Source: Methylovulum sp. (GTDB lineage: Bacteria > Pseudomonadota > Gammaproteobacteria > Methylococcales > Methylomonadaceae). Taken from it: a stretch of 6,919 bases of DNA. Location: NCBI GenBank assembly GCA_016919605.1, contig JACXTQ010000325.1:1-6919 (forward strand), read 5' to 3'. Positions 5,854 to 6,919 of this stretch are shown here, piece by piece (positions within the stretch are counted from its first letter, which is position 1; the number at the start of each line of letters is the position of its first letter). The notes beneath the pieces were generated by a model. The model was given only the letters and a program-made list of their open reading frames with translations. It searched no databases and had not been told where the DNA came from. The position numbers and the translations under genes are program-made.

Positions 5854-6702
5854 TTATTGTTGCATCGCCAAAGCCGCTTGATATAACGATTTTTTTCGCC
5901 CGCCCGTAATTTCGACCGCCAAGGCCACGGCGGTTTTAATGGAACACTCCTTAAGCAAAACACCCAGCACCCTCAATTGCTCATCAGTAACATCCTGTTC
6001 GGCCTTAACCACCGCCGCGCCATCGACAATCACCACAAACTCGCCTTTGCGCATATTCTCATCCCTCTCCACCAAGGCCACCGCTTCCGCCAGTGTGGTT
6101 TTGACAATGGTTTCGTGCAGTTTGGTCAGCTCCCTAGCGATGACAATCTCCCTATCCAAAGGTAACACCGCCGCCATGTCTTGCAAACAGGCCAAAATAC
6201 GGTGGCTAGACTCATAAATCACCCAAGTGATCGGCATTAGCGCCCGCTCACCAAAAAAAGTCTTACGTGCCGATGACGTTCGTGGCGCGAACCCCTCAAA
6301 AGTAAACTGACTAACCGGCAAGCCCGCCGCCGATAACGCCGCAATCAGGGCGCACGCGCCAGGAATTGGCACCACATCCAGCCCCGCCTCTTTCACCAGC
6401 TTGACCAAGGGCATACCTGGATCACTTAACAACGGCGTTCCGGCATCGGACACCAAGGCAATCGACAAGCCCGCCCGCAATTTTTCCAAGAGTGCGAGCG
6501 AAGCCCTATCTTCGTTATGCTGATGCAACGACACCCGCTTATTGCTAATGCCATAGTGCTGCAACAACATACCAACATGGCGGGTATCTTCCGCCGCAAT
6601 CAAATCCACTTGCTTTAAGGTCTCAATGGCCCGAAAACTGATGTCGCCCAAGTTACCTATCGGCGTGGCAACAACATATAATTTGCCGCATTGATTTGCC
6701 AT
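5854..6702 (-). CDS. rsmI: RsmI, 16S rRNA 2'-O-ribose C1402 methyltransferase
   Basis: SAM-dependent methyltransferase of the tetrapyrrole-methylase fold that adds the 2'-O-methyl to C1402 of 16S rRNA, complementing the N4 methylation by RsmH. With the start chosen here it has 282 residues (286 in E. coli). Motifs: ATPIGNLGDIS (12-22), AAEDTRH (36-42), ALVSDAGTPLLSDPG (82-96), PGACA (114-118), FEGF (135-138), YESSHR (163-168), ARELTK (189-194) and RKGEFV (218-223). The C-terminal region KTAVALAVEITGGRKKSLYQAAL (256-278) matches the family helical tail. Start choice: the frame is open to an ATG at 6795, but that ATG overlaps the -10 box. The ATG at 6702 has GGAG 8 nt upstream and gives the expected short lead into KLYVVATPIGN. 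It is followed by rnpB after about 50 bp. Confidence 0.96.
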   Translation of the reverse strand: MANQCGKLYVVATPIGNLGDISFRAIETLKQVDLIAAEDTRHVGMLLQHYGISNKRVSLHQHNEDRASLALLEKLRAGLSIALVSDAGTPLLSDPGMPLVKLVKEAGLDVVPIPGACALIAALSAAGLPVSQFTFEGFAPRTSSARKTFFGERALMPITWVIYESSHRILACLQDMAAVLPLDREIVIARELTKLHETIVKTTLAEAVALVERDENMRKGEFVVIVDGAAVVKAEQDVTDEQLRVLGVLLKECSIKTAVALAVEITGGRKKSLYQAALAMQQ

Positions 6703-6710
6703 CTGCAATT

Positions 6711-6714
6711 CTCC
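6711..6714 (-). promoter_or_regulatory. Ribosome binding site deciding the rsmI start
   Basis: GGAG on the minus strand, 8 nt before the ATG at 6702. It supports that start over the ATG at 6795, which lies within the promoter. Confidence 0.75.
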
Positions 6715-6793
6715 ATTCTTTAAAAGGCACGCCAGCCAAGCCGTGATGCGCACCGCAATGATAATAGGCCGTGCCAACACCGCCAAACGAAGC

Positions 6794-6802
6794 ATTATAA
6801 CA
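6794..6802 (-). promoter_or_regulatory. Extended -10 promoter of rsmI
   Basis: A perfect TATAAT (6794-6799) on the minus strand is preceded by TGT, making an extended -10 element. Transcription would start near 6787, giving a leader of about 85 nt before the rsmI ATG at 6702. No recognisable -35 box is found 16-18 bp upstream. Placement in the gap before rsmI fits. Confidence 0.65.
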
Positions 6803-6891
6803 GCATCACCAAGGCAAGCTTCGGCCTACCGGAGCTGAGGCCAACTTAATCCCACGGGAACAAACATAAAAAGCTTGCACACCAAGACAAC

Positions 6892-6919
6892 ATGCAACCC
6901 AAAACCCTCGCTTTCTTAA
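6892..6919 (+). CDS. Possible N-terminus of a divergent gene, truncated by window end
   Basis: An ATG at 6892 opens a frame reading MQPKTLAFL to the end of the window. A Lys followed by hydrophobic residues could be the start of a signal peptide. In many gammaproteobacteria the gene divergent from rsmI is lpoA, encoding an outer-membrane lipoprotein activator of PBP1A, and that would fit. Nine codons cannot show it, no clear ribosome binding site precedes the ATG, and the true start could lie beyond the edge. This is a positional guess. Confidence 0.3.

Noticed and set aside
5572..5886. Plus-strand frame of 104 residues across rnpB
   Set aside because: It is antisense to the RNase P RNA and its promoter; the conserved structural RNA explains the sequence.
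6703..6795. N-terminal extension of RsmI from the ATG at 6795
   Set aside because: That ATG overlaps the -10 box, the extension matches no RsmI N-terminus, and the ATG at 6702 has a proper ribosome binding site.
6821..6842. GGCCT/AGGCC dyad near 6824-6843 considered as a terminator
   Set aside because: Only five pairs around a 10-nt loop and no T-run on either strand.

Overview
The window is a stretch of bacterial chromosome, almost certainly from a gammaproteobacterium. Every recognisable gene lies on the minus strand, so transcription runs from high to low coordinates. The gene order rsmI - rnpB - mraZ - rsmH - ftsL - ftsI - murE - murF is the classical gammaproteobacterial arrangement: the head of the division and cell wall (dcw) cluster preceded by the RNase P RNA gene. 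Protein sequences resemble those of Escherichia coli along their length. The moderate base composition and the style of the proteins would fit a methanotroph-like lineage (Methylococcales), but that placement is impression only.

Layout from high to low coordinates. At 6892 a gene on the plus strand may just begin; only nine codons are present. The 16S rRNA methyltransferase gene rsmI (6702 to 5854) is read from an extended -10 promoter at about 6800. The RNase P RNA gene rnpB (about 5801 to 5450) has its own extended -10 promoter and a weak T-run terminator. A roughly 320-base non-coding stretch follows. It holds a 24-bp near-perfect palindrome and a strong sigma70 promoter, TTGACT-17-TATAGT, that should drive the dcw operon.

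The leader after this promoter carries five TGG motifs spaced alternately 9 and 12 bp (mean 10.5 bp). This looks like the autoregulatory operator of MraZ. The operon then runs mraZ (probable TTG start at 5075), rsmH (GTG start), ftsL, ftsI, murE and the first codons of murF. Junctions are 13 bp, 1-bp overlap, 7 bp, 9 bp and a 4-bp ATGA overlap, so it is one tightly coupled transcription unit.

Functionally, MraZ regulates the cluster and RsmH modifies the ribosomal P site. RsmI, encoded just upstream, acts on the same 16S rRNA nucleotide, C1402. FtsL and FtsI belong to the septal peptidoglycan synthesis complex. MurE and MurF build the stem peptide of the precursor that FtsI cross-links. All catalytic motifs that can be checked are intact, and I see no mobile element, CRISPR array or tRNA. 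I found no new system: this is a housekeeping region. The points worth a second look are the phased TGG operator and ambiguous mraZ start, a charged coiled-coil-like insertion in FtsI, and the palindromes in the intergenic regions.
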